Assembly: GCA_964586155.1 (NCBI GenBank)
Contig: CAZPHC010000036.1
Span: 1 to 64,000, forward strand
Reading direction: 5' to 3'
Length of the DNA: 64,000 nucleotides
From: SXNM01 sp964586155
GTDB taxonomy: Bacteria; Myxococcota_A; UBA9042
In this document: positions 37,759-47,284 of the stretch, piece by piece
Layout: the number at the start of each line of letters is the position of its first letter
Numbering within the stretch: position 1 is the first letter of the stretch
Notes under the pieces: generated by a model
What the model was told of the DNA's origin: nothing
Database searches by the model: none
The model's input: the letters and a program-made list of their open reading frames with translations, nothing else
Made by a program: the position numbers and the translations under genes

Positions 37759-38885
37759 GACGCCTCCGCGCGGCCGGCCACGGTGCCCCCGGCCGCCGTC
37801 GCGGCGAGGACGCGCGCCGCGAGTTGGCCGCAGGCGCCGTCCACGTCACGGCCGTGCGGCCACCGGACCAGGGCGCGCACTCCGCGCTCCGCCAGCAGCC
37901 GTTGGAACGCGATCACGACCTCGTCCGGCGGTGCCCGCAAATCCTCGCGCGGTCCGGGGTTGGCGGGGATCAGGTTGAGCCGTGCCGGCACGCCTTCGAG
38001 CCAGTCGGCCAACAAGCGGGCGTCGTCGGGGCTGTCGTTGAAGCCCTCGAACAGGATGTAGGCGACCAGCACGTCGCGGCCGACGGGCAGGGCGGCGAGC
38101 AGCGCCTGCTTGAGCGAGACCAGGTCGGTCCGCCGGTGCACGGGCATCAGCGCACGGCGTCGCTCGTCGTCCGGCGCGTGCAGGCTCAACGCCAGGTGGG
38201 CCTTGCTGCGCGCCGCGAACTGGGCCACGCGGTCGGCGATGCCGACGGTGCTGACGGTGATCCGGCTGGCGCCGAAACCGAAGGCGAGATCGCTGGTCAT
38301 GACGTCGATGGCGGCACAGACGGCGTCGAGGTTGTCCATCGGCTCGCCCATGCCCATGAACACGACGTTGCCGATGCCGGGCAGGGTGCCACGATGCAGC
38401 GCCCAATAGCCGCGCGCGGCGCGCAGCTGCGCCACGATCTCGTCCGCGCCGAGCTGGCGCCGCAGCCCCATCGTGCCGGTCGCGCAGAAGGCGCACCGCC
38501 GACCACAGCCGACCTGGCTGCTGACGCAGAGGGTGACACGCCCGCCGTCCTCGCCCCGGCGACTGGGGATGATCACGCTCTCGACCAGCGCCCCGTCCGT
38601 CAGCTGCACCAACAGCTTGACCGTGGCGTCTGCGGCGCGATGGGCGTGGACGATCTCTGCGCTCGTCGCGCCGCTCGTGATCTGGTCGAGGTGCGCGCGG
38701 ACGCGCTTGGGCAGCGCCGCCACGGCGTCCGCCCAGGGCGTGTCGCCGACGAGGCAGGCCCGCGCGAGCTGCTTCATCGCCTGGCGCGCAGCCATCGGGC
38801 TCAGCCCGTGCGCCTGCAGCGCCTCGGCGTGCGCCTCGGGCGGGCGGGCAGCGAATCGAGGCCGCGGCTGGATGGGATCGTGCAT
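37755..38885 (-). CDS. rlmN: RlmN: 23S rRNA/tRNA adenine-C2 methyltransferase (radical SAM)
   Basis: 376 aa. It methylates A2503 of 23S rRNA and A37 of some tRNAs at C2. The radical-SAM cluster is CGRRCAFCATG (Cys127, 131, 134), preceded by the RlmN block LCVSSQVGC containing Cys120. GMGEPMDNLD and STVGI are the next blocks. Near the C-terminus DVDGACGQLA carries the cysteine that transiently holds the methyl group. The Gln-Leu after that Cys is the RlmN pattern; Cfr resistance enzymes are close relatives. ATG 38885 chosen over an upstream Pro-rich extension. Confidence 0.93.
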   Translation of the reverse strand: MHDPIQPRPRFAARPPEAHAEALQAHGLSPMAARQAMKQLARACLVGDTPWADAVAALPKRVRAHLDQITSGATSAEIVHAHRAADATVKLLVQLTDGALVESVIIPSRRGEDGGRVTLCVSSQVGCGRRCAFCATGTMGLRRQLGADEIVAQLRAARGYWALHRGTLPGIGNVVFMGMGEPMDNLDAVCAAIDVMTSDLAFGFGASRITVSTVGIADRVAQFAARSKAHLALSLHAPDDERRRALMPVHRRTDLVSLKQALLAALPVGRDVLVAYILFEGFNDSPDDARLLADWLEGVPARLNLIPANPGPREDLRAPPDEVVIAFQRLLAERGVRALVRWPHGRDVDGACGQLAARVLAATAAGGTVAGRAEAS

Positions 38886-38987
38886 GTCGTCCTTGGACCA
38901 CCCGCCTGCACGGGGCGGCGGGCTTGCGGGCACCGTGCCGCGTTGCCACCCTCCGCGCGCCGGCGAGCGACGCCGAGGGAGGAACCG

Positions 38988-39839
38988 ATGGCAGAGACGA
39001 TCGACATCTGGTCATGGAACGTCAACGGGATTCGCTCCGTCGCCAAGAAGGGGTTTGTCGACGTCCTCGCGGCCAGCGGCGCCGAGATCGTGGCATTGCA
39101 AGAGGTTCGGGCCACCGTTGCCCAGATCCCCGCCGAGCTGCGCGCGCTTCCCGGCTGGCGCTTCGACGTGGTCGCGGCCGAGCGGGCCGGCTACTCCGGG
39201 GTCGGGCTCCTGGCGCGGCGACCGTGGGACGCGATGGCGACCACCCTCGGCGTCCCAGAGTTCGACTGCGAGGGGCGGGTGCAGATGGCGTCGTTCGGCC
39301 GCCTTCTGATCGTCAACGTCTATTTCCCCAACGGTTCCGGTAAAGACCGCAGCAACGATCGCGTGCCCTTCAAGCTCGCATTCTACCGTCGCCTGTTCGA
39401 CCTGCTGCAGCCGGAGGTCGAGGCGGGGCGGCCGATCCTCGTGATGGGCGACTTCAACACCGCGCACCGTGACATCGACCTCGCCCGGCCGCGCCAGAAC
39501 GACGGGACCAGCGGCTTCCTGCCCGAGGAGCGCGAGGAGTTCGACCGGTGGCTGCGTGCTGGCTGGGTCGATACCTTCCGTCACCACCACCCGGACCGCG
39601 CCGACGCGTACACCTGGTGGAGTCAGCGTTTCGGCGTGCGCGAGCGGAACATCGGCTGGCGCATCGACGCCATCCTCGCGTCGCCCGCCGCCGTCGCCGC
39701 GGTCAAGGACGCATGGATCGCCGCCGACGTCGCGGGATCGGATCACTGTCCCATCGGCGTGCGCATCGATCGTGGCCTGCTGACGCCGTTGGAACCCTCG
39801 CTGCCTCGCGACCAGGCCCTACGCAAGTCTCCGAAATAG
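38988..39839 (+). CDS. xthA: Exodeoxyribonuclease III (AP endonuclease, XthA/ExoA)
   Basis: 283 aa. It cleaves DNA at abasic sites and trims 3' ends in base-excision repair. Conserved blocks: WSWNVNGIRSVAKKGF, IVALQEVRA (metal-binding Glu), GYSGVGLLAR, GDFNTAHRDIDLARP, WWSQRFGVRERNIGWRIDAIL and GSDHCPIGV with the catalytic Asp-His. GAGGGAGGA lies a few bases before the ATG, fixing the start. Divergent from rlmN across about 100 b. Confidence 0.95.
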   Translation: MAETIDIWSWNVNGIRSVAKKGFVDVLAASGAEIVALQEVRATVAQIPAELRALPGWRFDVVAAERAGYSGVGLLARRPWDAMATTLGVPEFDCEGRVQMASFGRLLIVNVYFPNGSGKDRSNDRVPFKLAFYRRLFDLLQPEVEAGRPILVMGDFNTAHRDIDLARPRQNDGTSGFLPEEREEFDRWLRAGWVDTFRHHHPDRADAYTWWSQRFGVRERNIGWRIDAILASPAAVAAVKDAWIAADVAGSDHCPIGVRIDRGLLTPLEPSLPRDQALRKSPK

Positions 39840-39957
39840 AAAACATCTTCCGGGGCGTGTGCGCCAAAATGGCACGAATTCGCCGGATCTTGTTGACAGT
39901 GGAGTCAAGCGCGTCGACGCTGCGCGACACTGGCGACCAGCCGGCCGTGAGGATTGC

Positions 39958-41088
39958 GTGTCGAACTCCGCAGCATACTCGCTCCCCCAGACCCCAGCCG
40001 AGCTTGCCGTCGTCCAGGCGTTCCCGATCCTGTACGTCGATGACGAGGCGTTCAACCTCGAGGTCTTCGAGGCCGCGTTCGGCGATCACTTCACCGTCCG
40101 GCTGGCCGACTCGGCATCCGCAGCGCTCGAGATCCTCGCCCGCGAGGACATCGCGATCGTCGTCACAGACAACCGCATGCCCGGCCGGCTCGGCATCGAT
40201 CTGCTCGTCGAGGTCCACGCCCGCTACCCGACCGTGCGGCGCGTGCTGTGCACCGCGTACAGCGACCAGCAGACGGCCATCGACGCGATCAACCGCGCAG
40301 CCGTCGAGCACTACCTCGTCAAGCCGTGGCAGCCCGATCACGTCACGCGCTTGCTCCACAACCTGATCGCGTCGTCGAACCTGCAACGCACCGCAGTCTC
40401 GCTGCGCCGCGGCCTGGTGCAGCGCGAACGCGAGGCGGCGGTCTCTGCGCTGCGACGGCGCGTCGAGCACGACCTCGGCAACGTCATCTCGGTGCTGCAC
40501 GGGGTCGAGTTCGGCCTCAACGAGATCTGGCCGAGCCACGGCGGCATGCGGCGCGAGGTCGCCCACAGCGAGGTCGAGGAGCTGCTCTCGGACCTGTCGG
40601 GTGCGGTCAAGCGCCTGTCCGAGCTGCACCAGGCCAGCCGCGAGTCGGTGCAGCCCGCAGCCATGGAGCCGGTCGACCTCGACGCTGAGGAGTTGTTGGA
40701 CACCGTCAGCCGGCTCGCCGTCGAAGACCTGCATGGCCGTGGCACCGTCACGGTCACGCCCTGCCGCGGCATCGACCTGTGGATCGACCGTCTGGGGCTG
40801 ATCAAGGTCATGCTGCGCGCGATCTCGTGGTTGGTTCGCGCCGATGACGCGCACGCCAACATCCGCCTGAACGCGGTGAACCTGGGCCGATCGGTCCGGA
40901 TCGAGCTGCTCGCCGAGCCTGGGGTCGACGGGGGCCGCGTCGACGCGGCGCTCGACGGCTCGCTCGCCTTCGTCAGCGGCCCGGAGTCGGACCTCGCCGT
41001 CGCCCGCGAGCTCGCCTATGCCATCGGTGGCGACCTGTTCGCCTTCCGCGGCGGCGTCGCCGTGGTGCTGCCGCAGAACGCGACGTAG
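39958..41088 (+). CDS. Response regulator with C-terminal degenerate histidine-kinase module
   Basis: 376 aa. The N-terminal receiver domain has the acidic pair Asp28-Asp29, phosphoacceptor Asp71 (VVTDNRMPG), Thr99 and Lys122 (VKPWQ). A helical region with H-box-like VEHDLGNVISVL (His171) follows. The end resembles the last part of a HATPase domain (DLAVARELAYAIGGDLFAFRGGVAVVLP), but no clear N-box or first glycine box is visible. It may be a phosphorelay protein that accepts rather than makes phosphate (inference). The GTG start at 39958 has GAGGA about six bases upstream; a longer start at GTG 39859 is possible but lacks such a site. Convergent with the dioxygenase gene. Confidence 0.8.
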   Translation: MSNSAAYSLPQTPAELAVVQAFPILYVDDEAFNLEVFEAAFGDHFTVRLADSASAALEILAREDIAIVVTDNRMPGRLGIDLLVEVHARYPTVRRVLCTAYSDQQTAIDAINRAAVEHYLVKPWQPDHVTRLLHNLIASSNLQRTAVSLRRGLVQREREAAVSALRRRVEHDLGNVISVLHGVEFGLNEIWPSHGGMRREVAHSEVEELLSDLSGAVKRLSELHQASRESVQPAAMEPVDLDAEELLDTVSRLAVEDLHGRGTVTVTPCRGIDLWIDRLGLIKVMLRAISWLVRADDAHANIRLNAVNLGRSVRIELLAEPGVDGGRVDAALDGSLAFVSGPESDLAVARELAYAIGGDLFAFRGGVAVVLPQNAT

Positions 41089-41118
41089 ACGCGCTGCGAC
41101 GCCCCTGCGCGGCGGAAC

Positions 41119-42087
41119 TCAGCCCCTCGCTTCGTCCTCGACCAGCCCGATCTCCTCGAGCCGGCGCAGCAGGTACTGGCGCGCCGTCAGCGGCTCGAAG
41201 CGCGGGACACCGCCGGTGCGGGCCATGCAGGACGCCCGCGGCGTGAGGTCGACGTCGCCGCGCGGATGCACGAAGTACGGCATCGAGAAGCGACGCTCGC
41301 GGCTGTTGTCCGGGTTGACCACGCGATGCGTCGTGCTCTTGAGCAGGCCGTTGGTCAGGTGCTGCAGCATGTCGCCGGAGTCCACGATCAACTGGCCACC
41401 GAGGGCGTGGATCGGCCGCCAGGTGCCATCACGCTGCAGCAGCTCGAGACCGCCGGACGTCGCCTCGCACAGGATCGTGATCAGGTTGATGTCTTCGTGG
41501 GCCGCCGCGCGGACGCTTGCCGGATGGCGATCCGCCGGCACCGGCGGGTAGTGGATCAGACGCAGGATCGTGTCGCCACGCTGCGCCGTCGAGGGCAGGT
41601 AGTCGGGCTCCTCGCCGAGGTAGATCGACGCCGCGCGGAGCAGGCTCTGGCCCAAGGTGTCGAGTGCGCCGTAGAGCTCGAGCATGGTGCTGCGGAACTC
41701 GGCGGGTCGGTCCGGCCAGACGTTGCCGCGCATGCCCGCGTAGGCCGGATCGCCGGCCTCGAACTCGCGGCCGACGTGCCAGAACTCCTTGAGGTCGGGG
41801 GCCTCGCTGTCCTTGGCGTGCTCGCGGCCGTAGCCGGTGTAGCCACGCTGGCCGGCGCCGCCAGGGATGTGCCAGCGCTCCTTGACCTCTGCCGGCAGCT
41901 CGAAGAAGCGCTGCGTCGTCTCGTAGGCTCGCGAGATGAGAGCGCTGTCGACCCCGTGGTTCTCGACCGCGAAGAAGCCGATGTCGGCGAGCGCGTCGCC
42001 GATGGTCTGGATGATCGTGTCGCGCTCCGCGGCCGAACCGCGGTGCCAGGCTGCCATGTCGACGACGGGGATGGTTTGCGAAGCCAT
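41119..42087 (-). CDS. 2-oxoglutarate/Fe(II) dioxygenase, isopenicillin-N-synthase family
   Basis: 322 aa. A cupin-fold iron oxygenase. It has an N-terminal DIOX_N domain (IPVVDMAAWHRG ... DIGFFAVENHGV) and a C-terminal core with iron ligands His197, Asp199 (AAHEDINLITIL) and His254 (STTHRVVNP). The 2-oxoglutarate-binding Arg266-x-Ser268 lies in RRFSMPYFVHP. Family members include ethylene-forming and oxidative tailoring enzymes; the substrate here is unknown. No penicillin pathway genes surround it. Divergent from the Ser/Thr kinase across 265 b. Confidence 0.9.
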   Translation of the reverse strand: MASQTIPVVDMAAWHRGSAAERDTIIQTIGDALADIGFFAVENHGVDSALISRAYETTQRFFELPAEVKERWHIPGGAGQRGYTGYGREHAKDSEAPDLKEFWHVGREFEAGDPAYAGMRGNVWPDRPAEFRSTMLELYGALDTLGQSLLRAASIYLGEEPDYLPSTAQRGDTILRLIHYPPVPADRHPASVRAAAHEDINLITILCEATSGGLELLQRDGTWRPIHALGGQLIVDSGDMLQHLTNGLLKSTTHRVVNPDNSRERRFSMPYFVHPRGDVDLTPRASCMARTGGVPRFEPLTARQYLLRRLEEIGLVEDEARG

Positions 42088-42352
42088 GGGGAGGTCCTTT
42101 GGTCAGCGTCGCGCGGCGCGCGCGAGCGAGCGGGAGTCTAGTCCGGCTCGACGCAGTTTCCAGTGCCGACACCTGGGTGCCGTCGCGCCGCCCGCGTTCG
42201 TCGCACAACTGTCGCAATTGCACAGCCACGACCCCATCGCAGCGCCCTTCGATGCGCATTGGATTCGGGCTCCCGCCGCGATAGGCTCGGCGTGCATACG
42301 ACCATGTCGCGGTCGCAGGTTCGACCCGCGCTGGGCTCGTCGAGGGGGAACG

Positions 42353-44191
42353 ATGCAGGGCAATGACGACGATCAGACCCGTCCGGTGACGGAACGCGCC
42401 GCGGCCAGGCAGGGCTCGCGCACGTCGTCGCCATCGGTCGCGGCAGCGTCGCGCCATCCGCCGCCCCGGGCCGTGTCGAGCGGCTTCTTCCTGAACGCCG
42501 ACGGCAGCTCCGACGCCAACGCCCGGGTCGTGCCCGCCGGGACGGCGTCGCCGCTGCGCGGCGAGGCTGCGCTGCTCGCTGGCGGCATCCTCGACGGTCG
42601 CTACCGGCTGGTCCACAAGCTCGGTCAAGGCGGCATGGGCGCCGTCTACCTCGTCGATGACCTGCTGCTGCGGCGGCGCGTGGCGCTCAAGACGCTGCGG
42701 ATCGCTGGCGGCGAGGGTGGCGAGGATCTCGAGCGCTTCCGCAAGGAGGCGGCGATCACGCACGCCATCCATCACCCGAATGTCGCGAGAACCTACGATA
42801 TTGGCGAAGAGGATGGCGTTCATTACATGTCGATGGAGTGGCTCGACGGCGAGACGATGATGGACCGGATCCGCGCGCGGGGAGCGTTCGACGTCGCGGC
42901 GACACGCGCACTCGCGATCCCGCTGGCCCACGGCCTGCGCGCCGCGCATCGGGCCGGAATCGTCCACCGTGACCTCAAGCCCGCGAACATCATGATGGTG
43001 CCGGACGATCGGCACGTCGTCGTGATGGACTTCGGCATCGCCGCGTCCGTCAGCGAGACGCGCGCCGGACTGGGCGCCGCGCCCGGCGAGGGAGACGACA
43101 TCTCGTCGCCGTGGGAGGTGACCTCGGCCGGCCGCGGCACGCCCGCCTACATGGCGCCCGAGCAATGGGACGAGAGCCACGGCGACGCGCGGACCGACAT
43201 CTACGCGTTCGGCGTCATCCTCTACGTCGCGCTCACCGGCAAGGGGCCGTTCAAGGCCAAGACGACCGCCGAGCTGGCGACGCACCACCGCGAGACGCCG
43301 CCACCCGACGTGCGCGCGGTGGCGCCCAAGGTCGACCGTGACCTGGCGATGCTGATCCAGCGTTGCATGGCCAAGCGGCCGCAGGATCGACCGCGCGACA
43401 TGTCCGAGGTCCTCGATCTCCTGGAGCGTGGTGGCCGTCGTCGCGCCTGGGTCAGCGGCGTGGCGACCGTCGCGCTGTTGACGGCTGTCGGCACGTTCGC
43501 CGTGGACGCCGCGATCTACTCCGTCGTCAGCACGGCGGTCCTGCGCGAGATGCGGCCGGCGCTGGCGCGGCTGGCGACGCTGGTGGCGCGTGATCTGCCC
43601 CGGGACGACCTCGCGTCGCTGCGATCTGCGGACGACATGCGCGAGCCCGCGTTCACCCGCGTCCATCGCATCCTGGCCACGACCAAGGCCGCGAACCCCG
43701 AGGTCAAGGGCCTGTACGTGATGCGGGCGGACCGCGCCCCCGGCTCCTATCGCATCGTCGCGGACGCCGAGCCCTTTGACCGCGATCGCGACGGCGACGG
43801 CCAGATCTCCGATGCCGAGCGTGGCGCCGCGACGGGCACGCCCTATGACGGCAGCAACTACCCCTCGATGCAGAGGACGCTGGACACCGGCCTGCCGCAG
43901 ACCGACGAAGCCTTCGGCAGCGACGCCTGGGGCGTCAGCCTATCGGGGTACGCTCCGGTCGACGCCTACGACGGTCACGCCACGACCTTCGTCGGCGTCG
44001 ACATCGGCAACGCCCAGCTCGAGACCCTGCAGCGCCGCCTCAAGCTCGTGCTCGGCTCGGTGGCGGTGTTGTTGGTGGTGGCGAGCGGTGTGCTGACCTG
44101 GCCGCTGGCCGGCGGCGAGAGCCTGTGGCATCGCCTCGTCCGCCGTCGGGAGCGCGACCCCGGCCCAGCCGCCGCCGTCGCTCGCGCCTGA
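42353..44191 (+). CDS. Membrane Ser/Thr protein kinase with extracytoplasmic EF-hand sensor
   Basis: 612 aa. The cytoplasmic Hanks-type kinase (about 83-355) is complete: LGQGGMGAVYLV, Lys113 in VALKTL, HRDLKPAN (Asp207), DFG at 226-228 and GTPAYMAPEQ. Transmembrane segments lie at about 367-388 and 567-586. Between them a Cache-like sensor of about 175 residues contains a canonical 12-residue EF-hand loop, Asp478 to Glu489 (DRDGDGQISDAE, calcium ligands at 1, 3, 5 and 12). The kinase would thus respond to an external signal, perhaps Ca2+ (inference). The ATG follows an AGGGGG ribosome-binding sequence. About 80 low-complexity residues precede the kinase domain. Confidence 0.93.
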   Translation: MQGNDDDQTRPVTERAAARQGSRTSSPSVAAASRHPPPRAVSSGFFLNADGSSDANARVVPAGTASPLRGEAALLAGGILDGRYRLVHKLGQGGMGAVYLVDDLLLRRRVALKTLRIAGGEGGEDLERFRKEAAITHAIHHPNVARTYDIGEEDGVHYMSMEWLDGETMMDRIRARGAFDVAATRALAIPLAHGLRAAHRAGIVHRDLKPANIMMVPDDRHVVVMDFGIAASVSETRAGLGAAPGEGDDISSPWEVTSAGRGTPAYMAPEQWDESHGDARTDIYAFGVILYVALTGKGPFKAKTTAELATHHRETPPPDVRAVAPKVDRDLAMLIQRCMAKRPQDRPRDMSEVLDLLERGGRRRAWVSGVATVALLTAVGTFAVDAAIYSVVSTAVLREMRPALARLATLVARDLPRDDLASLRSADDMREPAFTRVHRILATTKAANPEVKGLYVMRADRAPGSYRIVADAEPFDRDRDGDGQISDAERGAATGTPYDGSNYPSMQRTLDTGLPQTDEAFGSDAWGVSLSGYAPVDAYDGHATTFVGVDIGNAQLETLQRRLKLVLGSVAVLLVVASGVLTWPLAGGESLWHRLVRRRERDPGPAAAVARA

Positions 44192-44356
44192 TCGCGTCGG
44201 CATCCTCCGCCACACAGATGTGCGTTCGGGGTGCTTTCGCCCCAGGGATCGGGGGCGATCGGCGGATCGTCTTTCGGTGGGCGGCCACAAACGCTAGGTT
44301 TCAGGTCCGGACGGGGCCGAACGGCAGCGTTCACGCTCCAGGCTGCGAGGTTGTGC

Positions 44357-47284
44357 ATGGCTTTGACATCTGGTGGTTCGCCGACGCGGGGCAGCGGCTC
44401 GACGGCGCGCGCGGGTTGGGTCCGGCGTCGCACCGTGGTCACCATCCCCGCGCTGATGCTCGCGGGCCTGCTGGCTGCGCAGGCGGGCTGCGGCGACACG
44501 AACGACTCGAACGGCACGGCTGGGGCCGCCGATGGCGTGCTCGGCCAGGACGGCTTCGGCTTTGGCGGCCAGGGTGACATCCTGGGTGGCGGCGGCGGCA
44601 CCGGTTCTGGCGACGGCCTGGGAGGCGGCTCCGACGGCCTGGGCGGCCAGGACGACAGCGTCGGCGGATCGCGCGGCGGGCTCTGCGAATTCGCGGCCAA
44701 CCCCGGCCCAGGCGAGCCCGGCGCCCCCTGCAGCAAGAACGACGACTGCGACTCGTCGGTCTGTGTCGACGGCCCGGATGGTCGCATCTGCACCCGCACC
44801 TGCGAGACCTGCTGCCCGCACGGCTTCGCCTGCGAGGAGTGGGACAAGAAGGACGCCCAGTTCATCTGCCTGCCCAAGCTCGCGGCGCTGTGCCGCCCGT
44901 GCATGGAGGACAGCGACTGCGAAGCGGTGAACACCGGCGCGCTGTGCATCGCCCATGACGACGGTGGCGCGTTCTGTGGCGGCGCCTGTGACGCGACGAC
45001 CGACTGCCCGGTCGGCTACGCCTGCGAGAAGGCCAAGGGCTCCAAGGGTGCGGCCATGCAGTGCGTCCGCAAGCAAGGCCAGTGCAGCTGCTCGGCCCAG
45101 GCTGCCAAGGATGGCGCGTCCACCTACTGCTTCACCAGCAACCAGTTCGGCACCTGCAAGGGCACGCGCACCTGCACCATCGGCGGCCTCGGTCCGTGCG
45201 TGGGCACGGCGCCGGCGCCCGAGACCTGCAACGCGATCGACGACAACTGCGACGGCCAGACCGACGAAGGCATGGGCGGTGGCGAGCCCTGCGTCGTCAG
45301 CAACAGCTTCGGCGCCTGCAAGGGCAGCACGGTCTGCACCGACGGCAACGTCAGCTGCGTCGGCCCCGAGCCTGCCGCCGAGGTCTGCAACGGCAAGGAC
45401 GACGACTGCGACGGCAAGACCGACGAGGACTCGATCGATCTGGACTTCGACGGCATCGCCGACTGCGTGGACGACGACATCGACGGCGACAAGATCCCCA
45501 ACGCCAACGACTGCGCGCCGAACGACGCCAGCGTCGCGCCGGGGCTGCCCGAGGTCTGCAACGGCAAGGACGACGACTGCGACAACCAGATCGACGAGGC
45601 CGGCGCCGTCAACTGCACCCCGGCCTACGCCGACGTCGACAAGGACGGTTTCGGCGACGGCGCGAAGCAGTCCTGCGTCTGCGGCGCGGATCCGAACTTC
45701 CCCGTGACCAAGGCCGGCGACTGCAACGACATCATCGCCACCATCAACCCCAACGCCGTCGAGGCTTGCGACGGCGGCGACAACGACTGCGACGGTTCGA
45801 CGGACGAGGGCTTCAGCCTCGGCGCGGCGTGCGACAGCGGCGTCGGCTCGTGCAAGTCCTTCGGCCAGATGGTCTGCAGCCCGGACGGCAAGTCCGTGGT
45901 CTGCTCCGCGGGGCCGCAACAAGGAGGCGTCGAGGCCTGCAACGGCAAGGACGACGACTGCAACGGCCAGACCGACGAGGGCTTCGGCGTCGGCTCGCCC
46001 TGCGTCGCTGGCGCTGGCGTCTGCGCGGTCAGCGGCACGACCGTCTGCGGCGTCGGTGGCGTCGCGGTCTGCTCGGCCACACCCAAGACCGGAAGCGCCG
46101 AGAAGTGCGACGGCCTCGACAACGACTGCAACGGCAAGACCGACGAGGGCTGCGACGACGACCTCGACGGCTACTGCGACAAGGGCATGCCCTTCGTCAA
46201 CAGCCTCGCCTGCGCCAAGGGGCAGGGGGATTGCGACGACACGCTGGGCACGATCCACCCGGGCGCCACCGAGCAGTGCAACAACAAGGACGACGACTGC
46301 GACGGCAAGATCGACGCGATCACCCAGGACTGCAGCAACGGCTGCGGGGCTGGCAGCAAGACCTGCGCCGCAGGCAGCTGGGGGGCGTGCAGCGCGCCGA
46401 CGCCCAAGTGTACGAGCGGGGCCTGCTGCGACGGCTGCAACTTCAAGCCCGCGACGACCAAGTGCGGCACCTCGCCCGCCAGCGTCTCGTACAGCTGCTC
46501 GGGCGCCTGCGGCGGCAACGTGACCAAGAACGAGAGCTGGGCATACTGCACGGGCTCCAGCGCCACCTGCGGCAGCAGCAACCTCAAGACCAGCAGCGCC
46601 GGCGTGGTCAAGGACTGCGTCGCCGGCGAGCTTTGTCAGGCGTCCGGCAGCAGCTACTCGTGCAAGGCCTGCTCGGGTGGTTGCAGCGGCTCGACCTGCA
46701 ACCAGCAGCCGACCCATACCATCTGCATCGATCCGCAGTTCGGCGGTGGCTCTCCGGGCGCTTGCTACTTTGGTGTCTGCACCAAGGATCTGAACCTCGA
46801 CATCGCGCTCAAGCTCAAGGCCTGGCTCGACAAGGACACCGGAAACACCGGCGGCGGCGGCAACTGGAAGGTCGTGATGACGCGCACCGGCGACAGCGAC
46901 CCGTCTGCGGCCACCCGCGCCGCGACCTGCAACAACGCGGGCTCGGATCGCGTCGTCAGCATCGCCGTGAACGCGTACACCCTGGCGTCGGTCAAGGGCA
47001 TGGAGAGCTATTACTACAAGTCGTCGGCGCTCGGCTTCTGCACCACCTTGCACAACGAGGTCGTCGCCGCCACGGGCTTCAGCAACCGCGGCGTCAAGAC
47101 CTCGAACTTCTCGATCCTCAAGGATACCTCGGCCGCCAACTCCTGCTTCCCTGCGCCCGGCTTCCTCAGCAACTCTGCGGACGCGGCGCTGATCAAGGAC
47201 GCCAACTTCCGCAACAACAACATCGCCAAGGGCATGTTGTACGGCCTGCAGAAGAGCTTCGGCTACGCCAAGTTCGCGCCGTAG
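44357..47284 (+). CDS. MopE-repeat surface lipoprotein with degenerate amidase_3 domain
   Basis: 975 aa. The signal peptide ends in a lipobox-like AQAGC. A Gly-rich linker, then disulfide-rich modules (many Cys, dickkopf/EGF-like spacing, about 105-300) follow. About seven MopE-type CNGKDDDCDG repeats (about 300-660) and further Cys-rich segments come next. Residues about 785-975 follow the whole N-acetylmuramoyl-L-alanine amidase (amidase_3) pattern, but the metal ligands and catalytic Glu are all replaced. DPGHGG is DPQFGG (Phe795), the Glu position is Thr809/Lys810, SIHAN is SIAVN (Ala870) and the ElGF Glu is Ala933. It is therefore predicted to bind rather than cut peptidoglycan (inference). 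GAGG precedes the ATG. Confidence 0.85.
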   Translation: MALTSGGSPTRGSGSTARAGWVRRRTVVTIPALMLAGLLAAQAGCGDTNDSNGTAGAADGVLGQDGFGFGGQGDILGGGGGTGSGDGLGGGSDGLGGQDDSVGGSRGGLCEFAANPGPGEPGAPCSKNDDCDSSVCVDGPDGRICTRTCETCCPHGFACEEWDKKDAQFICLPKLAALCRPCMEDSDCEAVNTGALCIAHDDGGAFCGGACDATTDCPVGYACEKAKGSKGAAMQCVRKQGQCSCSAQAAKDGASTYCFTSNQFGTCKGTRTCTIGGLGPCVGTAPAPETCNAIDDNCDGQTDEGMGGGEPCVVSNSFGACKGSTVCTDGNVSCVGPEPAAEVCNGKDDDCDGKTDEDSIDLDFDGIADCVDDDIDGDKIPNANDCAPNDASVAPGLPEVCNGKDDDCDNQIDEAGAVNCTPAYADVDKDGFGDGAKQSCVCGADPNFPVTKAGDCNDIIATINPNAVEACDGGDNDCDGSTDEGFSLGAACDSGVGSCKSFGQMVCSPDGKSVVCSAGPQQGGVEACNGKDDDCNGQTDEGFGVGSPCVAGAGVCAVSGTTVCGVGGVAVCSATPKTGSAEKCDGLDNDCNGKTDEGCDDDLDGYCDKGMPFVNSLACAKGQGDCDDTLGTIHPGATEQCNNKDDDCDGKIDAITQDCSNGCGAGSKTCAAGSWGACSAPTPKCTSGACCDGCNFKPATTKCGTSPASVSYSCSGACGGNVTKNESWAYCTGSSATCGSSNLKTSSAGVVKDCVAGELCQASGSSYSCKACSGGCSGSTCNQQPTHTICIDPQFGGGSPGACYFGVCTKDLNLDIALKLKAWLDKDTGNTGGGGNWKVVMTRTGDSDPSAATRAATCNNAGSDRVVSIAVNAYTLASVKGMESYYYKSSALGFCTTLHNEVVAATGFSNRGVKTSNFSILKDTSAANSCFPAPGFLSNSADAALIKDANFRNNNIAKGMLYGLQKSFGYAKFAP

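Noticed and set aside
39893..39898. TTGACA as a -35 box before the receiver-kinase gene
   Set aside because: No acceptable -10 element at 16-18 b spacing; a single hexamer is weak evidence.
24063..42087. A beta-lactam pathway from the isopenicillin-N-epimerase-like and isopenicillin-N-synthase-like genes
   Set aside because: The two genes are about 16 kb apart in unrelated operons, both families are broad, and no peptide synthetase is present.
42310..42335. GGTTCGACCC resembling a tRNA T-loop
   Set aside because: The stem does not pair properly and no acceptor, D or anticodon arms fit around it.
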